A stretch of DNA of 64,000 nucleotides, from positions 27,240,271 through 27,304,270 of the forward strand of contig CM077833.1 in NCBI GenBank assembly GCA_039720395.1, in the 5' to 3' direction. Below are positions 12,052 through 22,832 of this stretch, piece after piece. Positions within the stretch are counted from its first letter, which is position 1, and the number at the start of each line of letters is the position of its first letter. A program made the translations under genes and the position numbers. The notes under the pieces were generated by a model that was not told the DNA's origin, did no database searches, and saw only the letters and a program-made list of their open reading frames with translations. Origin of the DNA: Liquidambar formosana (Eukaryota; Streptophyta; Magnoliopsida; Saxifragales; Altingiaceae).

Positions 12052-12302
12052 ATTCATCATGGGTAATGTATCAGGCTCATAAAGTCATTAAATAAGCAGT
12101 ATTATCCGGGCCCATGATCCTTAAAAGGGGCAAAACACTCTAATGCCTTCATCACTTCATAGTAGGCCAGCGTAAATCTGGGCGGACTCGCCTGCTTATT
12201 GGGCATGTCTAAATGTCATTGATTCCTTGGGCTGAAGAACATCAAATAAGGTATTTCACTGTTTCTGTTAATGCAAAAGAAGCACCTGTTTGTAACTATA
12301 AC

Positions 12303-12797
12303 TAAGGGTGTTTGTGTTTCGGCTTGGTTTGATTTTAGAGTAATTTTACTAAACCAAAACCAAAACATATTATAAAAAATCAAACCAAATCAAAAAATAT
12401 CAGTTTGGTTCAGTTTGGTTTCGGTTTTCCATTATCAAGTAGTAACAAATCATAGATAACTGGATACACATAGCAAATGAGAAAAATGACAATCAAAATT
12501 TAATAATAAAAAAAAAAAATAATTTTAATAATAGCATTGAAGATTGTCAACTAAAAAAAACATTGTATCAAAATGAAAATATATTAGAATATGAAATTTA
12601 CATATTGAAGTTTAATTTATAATAGACATATTTTATAATATTCTATCTATGTTTCAGTTTTTTCAATTTGGTTTGGTTTTTCTAACATGCAAACCAAAAC
12701 CAAAACCACAACCAAACCAAATGAAAAGAAAACCGAACCATCGTTTGGTTTGATTCGGTACGGTTCTCGGTTTTAACCTAAACCATGAATACCCCTA
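12303..12797. mobile_element. hAT-type MITE, GGTTTGGTTT-rich family
   Basis: Starts TAAGGGTGTTTGTGTTTCGG and ends AACCATGAATACCCCTA, flanked by an 8-bp target duplication actataac/accataac (one mismatch), as expected for hAT. The inner sequence near both ends is rich in AACCAAA/TTTGGTT. The right half of this element is duplicated at 7411-7590, where the left half is missing. A family member lies at 32737-33569. Confidence 0.78.
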
Positions 12798-14358
12798 ACC
12801 ATAACGCCATATCATCCATATCACAGGTCAGTACCAATAGAACAAACAAGCCAATATCAATGGAGCAAACGAGATTTCCGTTAAAACAATAAAAATTGAA
12901 AATATCTAATCTGCCATTCCGACTTTACTCTATTCCTATTTAAATCTGATACATATAATATGCATGCCTATGTAGGCAAAGCTGAAGCAGTATCATCGCA
13001 TGACTCACTTGATAATTGGGAAAAGAATAGCAAAATAACAGGCAGATTCATCAAACCCAAACCAATCCGCAAGGAAGCCATACCTAAAAAAATTGAAGCA
13101 TATTTGATTTTGGCAAAATACACACCTCATGCGACTTAGAAATTGTGACATTAAAAATACGAATACAAGCCTCCTGAGAAGATTGGAAAAAAGGGCTTTG
13201 AGTTTTCTAAACCCATGCCTATTTATTCATGAACTTTCAGTTCTAGTTTCCATATCAAAATTCATTGCAGAGTGAAAGGGAGAGTTAGGTGAGTCCCAAA
13301 ATTTGTTCAACTCAACATGAAATAGCATGAGAGTATCCATAAAACCTAATCACCCACTGCTACAAGTAATGCATTTGAGCTATGTTACACTTAAATCCAT
13401 TCTCTTTAATCCTGCAACTTTATTTTTTCCTCATCACCTACCATGGTGACTCCATCCGTATGAAACTACGACAGTATGAGATAGAATTGGGCCCTAATCG
13501 CACAAGAGAAGATAACTTCAAAAGCACATTTATAGAACAAGCTCGCATCTATGCTAAATTCATTTCAAAAACACAAACACAAATCGCACACAAGAGGAAC
13601 AACATATATCATAATAGCAAAATATAGAGGATCCAAAAAAACCATCTCAGTGGAGGGAAGGCAAAGAAGAATGGAGGTTTTTTCTTCACAAGAAGTGACC
13701 CCTACTCCCTCCTAGTAGTCCTTTACTAGCTATTAATGTTATGGATAATCAACTATGAGTTGAGTCTACGAGGTAGAAACCACTATCCCATGCTATCCAG
13801 CAAAAGAAACAACCAACCACAAAAACAGACAATTCCCAAGGAGTAGAATGCATTGGTAATTTCCCCTAAAAAAAATGTCTTTTCACCCGACGACCTTTCA
13901 CCTCTTCGTTTGGCCACTCCCATTCTGTACACTCAGGTCCTACTAGTGTTTGTATTGCAAGACTGTCCCACAGAGCTGTGAAAGTCACATCATAAAGGCC
14001 GCTGATTTTCAGATAATCTGCTGCCTAGAAATGAAACAGACACCAGAAACAAAAATAAATAAATAAAAACAAAATTAAAAAAAAAATGAAAACCTTCTTT
14101 CTAATATTGTATTTAAAATAGATAAATAATAGCATTTCATTGAAGATGCAACAATTATAATTAATTACTCAATAAATTTGATGGAAATAGCCCTTCCATT
14201 GTCCACATTCATCATATCCTCTTCAAACAGATGCTAAATTGATTAGTCAATAGATAATCTGATTATTCAACAGGGCCAAAGAAATTTACCAAAAAACGAC
14301 TGGCAGTCCATAACAATTGCAGAGTGGGCACGCATCTGTGGGGACATTTCAAATGATG
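12616..14358. repeat. Segmental duplication copy B'
   Basis: The partner of 7411-9123. It lies on the correct side and strand of the SKP1-like first exon to supply that gene's second exon, so this is probably the source copy. Confidence 0.88.
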
Positions 14359-17300
14359 GCACTGACTTGTGAATTAACTTGTGAATTTTGATAACGTGTA
14401 GTGGCCTAAGGAATGGGAGAATCACTAGTTTACTTACTGCTATGAAAGCATCCTCCCTTTTACTGGACAGTGGCTTCCAATACAAGTTATGATATTTTTG
14501 CCCAGTTTCCCAGTTCCTAATTCCAACACACTTTATAACACTTCCTGCATACTAATTTATAGTAACTAACTAACTATTACCCAGATGAGGCCGTGTCTCT
14601 TAAGCTTCCTATACATATCTCACATTTACTTAATGCTTTTTTGCTTTCCCACCACTTTTAGAGCCCCCAAATTTCCATACCAACTTGGGAAACCATGGCC
14701 ATAAGCAAGTGTGCATGCTGGAAAGAAGATATGAGGTTTGGAAGCATGCATTAAGATGATTCCCAGACAGCAAACTTGGGTTTAATCTTTTTTTATTTTT
14801 TTCTTTTGTTTCAAAACAAATATCATCCCAACGGGATAACAACATTACAAAAAGGGTTCTATTTCTAAACCTCCAGCAACTACTCTTCAGTGAGTCATGA
14901 ATACTCGAGGCACAAGCTGCAATAGTAATCTATAGTCTATACATAAATGTAAAGAGACATATTATACTCACCAACACCATTCCTACATATAAGCTACAAC
15001 ACCTACAAAACATTCCTACAATCCAAATTTCAACTCAAGCCCATCTTGTTTACTTCGATATTTGTACATAGCAACGCTTTTCAAACCCCCTCCTTTCCTA
15101 ACAAGTAGGGGCAGGAACATTAGCTATAGTAATATCTAGAAAGATTTTTTTTTCTTTTTCTTTTTTGATGAAGTAAATATGCATAAAAACAAAAAAGGGC
15201 ATAACCCAAGTACATGAGACATGTACCAGCACTAGCCAAGAAACCCTAGCTAAAGCTTAAGATAATCACTTAAGTAACAGAGGAAATACTGCACATATTA
15301 GTTTAGCTACAAAACCACCAAAAAAGAGTCTTTAACTCTTTATAAAAGAAGGCTTAAGATCAACAACCGAGGTTTCCATCCCATCAACATTTCTTAAGTT
15401 CCTCTCCCTCCACAAACTCCAAAATAGGGCATGTGGGACCATTTTCCAAATCACCTTAACATCCTTATTTCCCCCTTTTAACCCAATATCCCGATAACAG
15501 ATCATAAGCAGTCGATGGCAACACCCAATGGATTCCACAAAGATTGAAAGTAAGCGACCACAAACTCCCTGTCACTTGATGATGCATGAAAAGGTGGCCC
15601 ACCGTCTCTGCTTCTTCCTTACAAATGATACATCTATCAGGCATATCCCATCCTCTACTCATCAAATGATCTAAAGTCAAACATTTGTTTCTAGCCACTA
15701 ACCAAGTGAAGAAGAAGACTTTCAGAGGAACCGAAGCAATCCAGCTATTTGTCGCCAAGTAAAAAAGTAACTTTGATAGGCTCCAAAATGTTGTAGTAAG
15801 ATTTCACGGACAATAACCTTTTGGAGTCCTTACACAACACCAAAGAATCATTCTCTTTGCCTGAAATCTTGCTATCGTACAACTTTTGGGAAAAAAGAAA
15901 AGAAAAAGAAAAAGACATTACACTTTATAACTCCCAATCATTGAAGTGTCTTCGAAAAGTGCATTCCAATGAACCACCCCATTTTCTCACTCCTTGTAAT
16001 CCCACAACATGGCATCCTTATCCAAAGCAATGCCAAACAAATGTGGAAAATCCAACATAAGTAGGGAATCACTACACGACACATCTTTTCTAAAATCTAA
16101 CTTTCACTCCCTTCCCCGCTTTAAAGCCATTTCCTTTACAAAATCATTCAAACCTTGTATAATAGATTTCCAAAGACTCATACCATGGGAAACCCTAACC
16201 TCTCTGGGCCACCACCCTTTAATAGTCACTTCGTACTCCCACACCTAGGCTGGCCCTAAGGTAAGGTCACTCAGGCAATCGCCTGAGGTCCCAAAATTTT
16301 GACAAAAAATAAGGGCCCCAACTTAGTTGGTACCCTTGTAGTAAGTTAAAAAAATAATAATAATAAATAATACATTTTTTTAATAACTAGATGAGCAAAG
16401 GCCCTAATCCAAGTTTAAGGGTCTTAAATAATTCTTAAGTTCCTAACCCAAGTCCATGTACAATAAACTCAAATGGCCAAATAATCTAATAAACTCAAAC
16501 CCAAAACCAAAAAGAAAAACAAAATTGTTAGGTATAAATTTTATTGTGCTTGTGAATATGTGTAGAGGGTCCCATCTTAGGAGTTCGTTTAGGGTCCCAA
16601 AAAACTCAGGGTAAGCCTTCCCACACCATCACATCACTCCATAAACCTTGCTCTACTTTTCCAATCTCCAAAGCCATTTCCCCAAGAGAGCTTGATTCCA
16701 CAAACAAAAACAAATAAATTAAACAAAATAATTAATTAATTAAACAGAGACACAATAGGAAACACCAAAACCAACAAGATCCCAAGAACCCTAGCGCATG
16801 CATTGCAATACAATCAATCAAATATTCCACAAACAAAACAACTAAATACATAGATAGCACGTATAAACCCTAACACATACATAAAATAACCAATCAATCA
16901 TCGATAATCAAAACCCCTAACATACATATACATATACATCTATTCATGCTCGAAAAAATCCCGACCATATACAATACAACAATAAATCAACCAAACAATC
17001 CACAATCAACTGTAGAATATACCATATAAATATTCACGTATATATAATAAAACGGCAAGTAGGAGATGGAGGTTGCAAACCATAACAAGATTGTGGAGCA
17101 TTTCGGGGTCCACTGCTACGAAATTCTCGTCCCAATCCTCGAGATCTTCACCGATGCCATCGGGATCGTCGGAGTTAGGAGCCACCTGGGCATGCTTCCT
17201 GCAGTAATCGATGATTTTGGACAATGTGTTGCCGGTAACGCCGTCCAAGGTTACGGCGTCTTGGGCACCCGGGCCCTTGATCATGCCCCGGATCGTATCT

Positions 17301-17416
17301 GATTGAACCACTACAGCCTCCTCGACGACGAAGGTCTCACCGTCGGAGCACTTCAGCGTGATCATTCTATTCGAAGACGTGGTCTCCGTTTCCTGTTTTT
17401 TTTCTGGAGGCGACAT
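13866..17416 (-). CDS. SKP1-like protein, two exons, divergent C-terminus
   Basis: SKP1-like proteins join Cullin1 to F-box proteins in SCF ubiquitin ligases. Exon 1 is 17416-17081 (112 codons, from MSPPEKK) with the family's ITLKCSDGETFVVEEAVVVQ start, an acidic middle (SDDPDGIGEDLEDWDENFVAVD), and an end at LHNLVM before a GT donor. That is where plant SKP1 genes have an intron (LILAANYL in the family). Exon 2, 14024-13866, adds AADYLKISGLYDVTFTALWD and then an unusual tail of about 30 residues ending in TAG. The total is 164 residues, close to the usual 155-165. The F-box-contacting C-terminus (PEEIR..FNI, ENQWAFE in the family) is not recognisable, so F-box binding is doubtful. A third exon after a possible donor in exon 2 (ctaGTAGGA) cannot be excluded. 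An upstream ATG at 17455 would add 13 residues but is less like the family start. The 3,056-bp intron holds a dead LINE. It may be a fading gene copy. Confidence 0.62.
15144..16707 (-). mobile_element. 5'-truncated L1-type LINE remnant in the SKP1-like intron
   Basis: The minus strand reads, with stops and shifts, as the C-terminus of a plant LINE reverse transcriptase polyprotein. First comes LWNQALLGKWLWRLEK (near 16707-16650), then SHGMSLWKSI, then a zinc-binding region with SVPLKVFFFTWLVARNKCLT, RCIICKEEAETVGHLFMHH (near 15610-15720), then ALFWSLWRERNLRN (near 15390). It ends in a typical LINE 3' tail (gtacttgggttatgcccttt ... atcaaaaaag) whose poly-A appears as a poly-T run around 15145-15170 on the plus strand. 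The endonuclease and most of the reverse transcriptase are missing. It is interrupted by a hAT MITE at 16246-16619. Confidence 0.88.
16246..16619. mobile_element. hAT MITE nested in the LINE
   Basis: A 374-bp element with imperfect terminal inverted repeats (taggctggccctaag against aaggcttaccctgag) and a perfect 8-bp target duplication cccacacc at 16238-16245 and 16620-16627. Removing it rejoins the LINE reading (SDVMVW next to EYEVTIKGWW), which confirms the boundaries. Confidence 0.88.
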
Positions 17417-17452
17417 GGTCGTAGCAATTCTGCGAGTAAGACGAAGCTTAAC

Positions 17453-18447
17453 CATAGGGGCGAAGTTAGGATTTGAAATTGCCCTAGACTAGGTAAAAAG
17501 CTGATAAACATACAAATATACAATATTTATACTATTATTAGTACTATATAAAACCAATTCCTTTTGTGATTGGATTCCACCTAGAAATACTAAAATATCT
17601 TTATAAGTTAATAAAGCTAAGAAACGATTTGGTAATTTTACCAACTTTGAAAAACCCACCACAATATATTTCCCCGTAATTCTCTCCCACACACATGTAT
17701 GTGGTTTTAAAACTTGGAAACTGACATAGCAACTCCACTGATGGAGTGAAAACTTGAAAAAATGTGATGCGTGTACTCGATTACTAGTATATATATATAT
17801 ATTGGGGTGATTATTGGCACCCTAATACTTTTTTTTTTTATCCCCACTTTTTAAACTTCTCAAGGTTTCATGGAAAACACAAAAGGTTTACATAAAAAAA
17901 ATGGCAATGTTAATTACTAAAATTACATTATTTTGAACAACTTTGTAGGAAATTTAAAAAAAAAAAAAAAAAAAATCTATGGTTTAAGTAGATTTTTTTA
18001 TCATTTAATGAAATAAAATATAAATGGCCAAAAAGTCCACTTACATGAGAGATTTTAGAAATTTTTTTTTTATTTTTTTATTTTATAAAATTGTTCAAAA
18101 TTATGTTCTCTAGTAAACAATATGGCCATTTTTCATAAATTTTTTTTTTTATTTTTCATAAAACCTTGAAATTTTTTTAAAAAAAGGGATACAAAGCAAG
18201 TTTTGAAATGTTAATAGAGGTCTCTAATTATATATAAACTAAACATGCAGCCTATTTTTTTCTTTCTAATTATATTATCGCAAACATTTGGATTGTAGGA
18301 TATAGCCCCGGGTTAGTGGGCAATTTCTTACCTGGGCTAAGACTCCCTTAGAGATAAAATTCAACTTAACCAATATACAAAATAAAATGAAGTGAGGAGG
18401 GCTACCTGGGCTACAGCCTAGGGTAGCCCTCTATTTACCTCCGCCCT
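17453..18447. mobile_element. Possible hAT-like element directly upstream of the SKP1-like start
   Basis: Sequence at 17453 (AGGGGCGAAGTTAGGATTTG then TGCCCTAGACTAGG) resembles the inverse of the sequence ending near 18447 (CCTAGGGTAGCCCTCTATTT then ACCTCCGCCCTT). This suggests diverged terminal inverted repeats of about 35 bp. No convincing target duplication was found. If real, its edge lies within 40 bp of the proposed SKP1-like start codon, and it contains the Mutator-type MITE at 17804-18224. Confidence 0.4.
17804..18224. mobile_element. Mutator-type MITE, second copy
   Basis: Starts GGGGTGATTATTGGCACCC and ends GTTAATAGAGGTCTC. The interior (ggaaaacacaaaaggtttac, attattttgaacaactttgtagg and their inverses) matches the family at 33744 and 52264. 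The flanks are AT-rich and do not give a clean target duplication. Confidence 0.65.
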
Positions 18448-18709
18448 TGCCTGACCCTGGCTTATATATGAGCACTACTATATGGGTCGATTGTTGTTAG
18501 CCAACATATTAGCTGATGCCTACAACACACGCCCTATTAAAAATGCTCCGTCCCTCGTCTCCTTCGGAAACACTCACTCTCTTCTTGCTACAACAAGCAC
18601 ATATCTCTACAAATTTCTATTAGCAAACACTCTCAACCAACAAATACAAGGAAAAAAAAAACTGAAAAAAAAATGATGAAAAAACACACTCAACCAATGT
18701 ACAGTACGA

Positions 18710-18775
18710 CGAAAAAAAAAAAGAAAGAAAGAAAGAAAGAAAGAAGAAGAAAGAAAGAAAGATGAAAAAGAAGAA
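18710..18775. repeat. (GAAA)n microsatellite
   Basis: A run of GAAA units with a few GAA interruptions. ORFs here on the minus strand (poly-F/L/S) are an artefact of the repeat. Confidence 0.85.
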
Positions 18776-18860
18776 AAATAATAATATTAACTTTACCAAA
18801 AAATGAAACTTATTTTTTTGGATTTTAACTTGCAAAACCTATTTTTTTTTATATGAAAAA

Positions 18861-19020
18861 CCTAGTTAGCTTTACAAAAAAAGCTAATTATCCTTAAAAA
18901 AAACATAGCTAACTTTACCAAAAATCTAGCTAATTTTACCAAAAACCTAGCTAACTTTACATAAAATCTAGCTAACTTTACATAAAATCTAAATAACTTT
19001 ACAAAAGTTTAGTTAATTTT
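18861..19020. repeat. Minisatellite, about 20-24 bp unit
   Basis: Six or seven imperfect tandem copies of a unit like ctagctaactttaccaaaaa, with variants ending 'acataaaat'. Confidence 0.8.
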
Positions 19021-20187
19021 CCAGATCTGTGTGATTTTAGCAGCAGTGGAGAATCAGCGTGTGAACCTAGACCTTTGCTACTGTTGAAAAAAGGACAAAA
19101 AAATCAAGCTAAGAAATCAACTTGCGCCATCCCTAGTTCTCTCCACAGTTGAACACTAGCCACCATCCTTGTTGCACAACCTCTAGCATGTTGCTTCCAA
19201 GGTTAAACCATTTGAAACTGAATTGCTTAGTACTCCATCTCCTTCAAGAGCCATCTCATGGAGGGACTTCTCTTGTTTGAAGACCAATTTGATAAATGGG
19301 AAGAAGGTATGGTGTGGGTATAATTGGTCTAGAGGCCGCGCGGAGTGGGTTGTGAGTAACTAAAAGTGGGAGGCAACTATAATAGAGTTAACTCAAACCA
19401 TGACAGATTGAACTAGACATGTCAATCTCAAAAGCTTAAACCATCCCCACAAGGGTTCACATGCTTGACCTTTCACAAGTTTCTTCAATAAGTTTTCCCT
19501 TTTTACTAGTTTTTTACTGTTTTTATTTTATTTTATTTTATTTTATTTATTTTTAAATTTTGGCAGTCTGTTAGTTGGTGTGTATTTAATGTCGGTTATC
19601 AATTTGTCTCACGTTCGGTCCACGGAAGTGGGCGTAAGAATCATTTCTCCTTATATATATATATATATATAGATATACTTTTTAAACGATTAAGGGTTTT
19701 ATGACAATACCATATCTATAATCTTTATCTATCTATATATCTATATCTTTATCTATACTAAAAAAGTTTGTATCTTACAAAATCTTTTGATTGACCATTA
19801 TACCTTTATTTAAAATTTTAAATACTTATTTACTCATCATATTTAACTATTTAAGAATGTTTATTTTTCAAAAAAAGAAAAAGAAAAAAGATATTGACAT
19901 CCACTTCATGAATTTTATTTTACGCAATTTCCACTATTATACATCTATAACATCTATTCTAACCAACTTCTTATTCCTACCATAATTCCTACCTATAGAA
20001 TGAATTTTGACTTATTGTGTTGAGCATCCATTCTAATGACTTAAGTCAACAAAAGGTAATAAATAATTAAATTTCCATTATATATATATATATATGGGAA
20101 TTTATTAATAATAATAACCTATATCTATACCTATCTATTTATATCTATACTATATATTAAATATACTATCTATAAAAGTCTATATCT

Positions 20188-20495
20188 TGAAAAAAACTTT
20201 TGATTTCTTTTATTACCCTTAATAAAATCCATAAAAACAATAATGACCTGTCCTATTTATTGATAAATTCCAATTTAACGATGTTAAATTATTCTACCAA
20301 TATTACGTTACCTGATTTGTTAATTTTAAAGAATCGTATTATAATGGAAAACTTTCAATGGAAAACTTTCACTATTCTTGGAAAGTTTATTGTCTTGAAA
20401 AAACTTTTGATTTCTTTTATTACCCTTAATAAAATCCATAAAGACAATAATGACCTATCCTATTTATTAATAAATTTCAATTTAACGATGTTAAA
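20188..20495. repeat. About 205-bp tandem duplication in the Helitron region
   Basis: The block starting cttgaaaaaaacttttgatt (20188) recurs at about 20395 with few changes, through ttaacgatgttaaat in both copies. Confidence 0.82.
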
Positions 20496-20940
20496 TTTGT
20501 TGGGGAAATTCATCTATTTTGTAGAAAACGACACTAAACATTTATTAAAATTGTACAAGAATATAATTTACAACCCAAATTAAAAATCATAATTACAATG
20601 AAATTGAACATGGATAAATAAAATAATATTCACAATTTGAATTAACAAAAATCAACACAAGAAATATATTTAATTAAAATAAAATAAAGTAAGAAGAGCT
20701 AGCCTGTGGGAAAGCACGTGAAATCATGCTGTCTTAAAGGAACTATCGCCTTCTTACATACAGGTGTTGACGGACGATATTTTTTTTTTTTTTTTTTAAA
20801 CCAGGAGATTGAACCTATCTATACTACCTATAAAAAGATGAATGTAAGAAAAACTTTTGATTGACTAATATACCCTTATTTTAATTTTTAAATACATAAC
20901 TACCCACCCTTCTGCATATATAGGAAATATAGTAATATGG

Positions 20941-21230
20941 AAACTAAAATTCTAAAACACATACCTTAATATATAAAATACAAATAGGAATTCAAAAGAA
21001 ACGGAAACTATAATTCCTATATAATAAATAGAAATATATGGGAATATGGAAAGTATAATTCTAAAACACATACCTTAATATATTCTAGAACACATACCTT
21101 AATATATAAAACACAAATAGGAATTCAAAGGAAACAGAAACTATAATATGGAAACTATAATTCTAAAACACATACCTTAATATATAAAACACAAATAGGA
21201 ATTCAAAGGAATAGGAAAGTATAATTCCTA
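20941..21230. repeat. Interspersed tandem units in the Helitron interior
   Basis: The unit ctaaaacacataccttaata followed by aaaacacaaataggaattca occurs about four times, with 'ggaaactataattcc' spacers. One copy is a short partial repeat (about 21080-21100). Confidence 0.8.
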
Positions 21231-21439
21231 TATAATAAATTGGTCAAGGCTTACGGTAAAATGATGTGAAATTAAGAGGTTTCAAACGGTCGTTCATAAT
21301 ATATAGTGAGGTCTGTTTAATATTTCACATCATTTTACATTAAAATAGTATTATCTGTCACTTGAATCTTATTATTTTAAATGCATATTGTTACATAAGA
21401 TTGATAATTCTTTTAAATGCATACTGTTACATAAGATTG

Positions 21440-21900
21440 ATAATGCAACATAGGATTAATGCAATATATGACTATTATGTTTTGCCTATTTTTTTTACTT
21501 TTTGTCTTCATATTTCTATCTGAAAATTAATTGAATTTTTCGATTGTATTCGAAAAGCTGTATCAAGGTACGTTATTTATTCCAAAATATTTTAACATAA
21601 ATGAACATTTTTTTATATGCAATGAAGGCTATTGATATTTTTCCTATTTGTAGATGGCATTTCTTTTTTGTATACTGTTCCATAATAGGATTAATGCAAT
21701 ATAAAATTGTTATGATTTGCCTATCTTTTTACTTTTTGTCTTTATATTTATATCACAAAATGAATTGAATTTTTGGATTGCTTTCGAAACGCTGTTCATA
21801 GTATCGAGGTATGTTATTTCTTGCAAAATATGTTAATGTGGTCATAATTTTTTTATATGCAATATGTTAATGATATTTTGCCTATTTGTAGATGAGCATA
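21440..21900. repeat. About 230-bp diverged tandem duplication in the Helitron interior
   Basis: Two adjacent copies share, in order, 'aggattaatgcaatata', 'tttgcctat', 'ctttttgtctt', 'aattgaatttt.gattg', 'cgaaa.gctgt', 'gttattt' and 'tttttatatgcaat'. Confidence 0.72.
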
Positions 21901-22670
21901 TATCTATGTTTTATATGCAATATGTTATTGATATTGTATAGTAAAATAAATAGGAAATAGTTTTATCATACTTTTTCGAGGGAAGCACAATAGTATCTTT
22001 AAAAATGACATCTCTTGAAGGTTTAAACTCTGTACAATATTAGTAAAATTTTAATTAAATTTTTAGATTTTAAGAAATAATATATGTCAATTTCAGATGA
22101 AATTATAACTACTCAAATTGCTGAACAAATCAACAAATACACACAATTAACTACTTATCAGAGAGAAAAATACATTGAAAGAGTGGGAGAAAGGAGAAGA
22201 AGGAGTACCGATACTGCAAAAAAGGGTTATTTTGATTATAATTAAAAAAATGTAATTTTAAACTTTATCTTTAAAAAAAAATGTAAAATCTTTATGTATT
22301 TATTATTTTGTATTTAAAAATATTCACGTGCAACGCACGTGTGCTATATCTAGTCTGGTTAAATAGATAGATGTTTTTGGAAATTATAAAGAAGGTAAGC
22401 ACAAGTTCACAAGGAAAATCTGCATGCATTATCATTTATCTTGAAGCATATTTAACCCATTCGTTAGAGTTCTATAGCCAAAAGCTTTCATCACTGTAGG
22501 TATGCACTTCTCTCTCTTTGCACCGAATTATTGGAATTTTGAACTCAAATTACTAGATATTATTTACTTGTTTTTGTATTATTTCTTCTTCCTGCGCTAC
22601 TAGACATAGATATTACGGAGCACAGTATTATAAATATTTATTTCTTACTTCTTATAGTATTATAGATATT

Positions 22671-22815
22671 AACAACGGAGTTGGTCTGGCGGCAAAAGGG
22701 TGAGCTGTAAACTTAGACATCTCGGATTCGAAACCAGTAAATCTCTCTTAGCCAGCCAATAGTTCGGACACCTCAATGCTTGGAAAAATAAATAAATAAA
22801 TAAATAAATAAATAA
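22671..22815 (+). mobile_element. tRNA-derived SINE with perfect target duplication
   Basis: Has pol III promoter boxes (A-box-like ttggtctggcgg near 22681, B-box-like ggattcgaaacc near 22726) and a 3' (AAAT)n tail. It is flanked by a 17-bp perfect direct repeat atagtattatagatatt at 22654-22670 and 22816-22832. The intact duplication indicates a fairly recent insertion. Confidence 0.87.
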
Positions 22816-22832
22816 ATAGTATTATAGATATT

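Larger units (their letters stand above)
19752..22353. mobile_element. Helitron remnants, probably nested, with one clear 3' end
   Basis: The 3' end is typical of plant Helitrons: a hairpin CACGTGC-aac-GCACGTG (22325-22341), then TGCTATATCTAG ending at 22353 and followed by T. Three possible 5' ends begin TCTATACT and are preceded by A: 19752, 20144 and 20818. Each is followed by a similar leader with acttttgatt and ttacccttaat-type sequence. The copy 20818-22353 (1,536 bp) fits best with the single 3' end; the other two 5' ends may belong to older or truncated copies. No Rep/helicase ORF is present, so the element is non-autonomous. The interior has tandem duplications listed separately. Confidence 0.68.

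Noticed and set aside
8174..13627. 81-codon plus-strand ORF at the same place in both copies of segment B (8174-8419, 13382-13627)
   Set aside because: Conserved only because the DNA is duplicated. About 13 of 81 residues differ with no sign of protein-level constraint, and the composition matches no family.
17417..17455. Upstream ATG extending the SKP1-like protein by 13 residues
   Set aside because: SKP1 proteins start a few residues before the ITLKSSDGE segment; the extension is basic and lies at a possible transposon edge, so the ATG at 17416 was preferred.
20941..21230. CRISPR-like spaced repeats
   Set aside because: Repeats are long, irregular and partly overlapping, in plant DNA inside a Helitron; no array architecture or cas genes.
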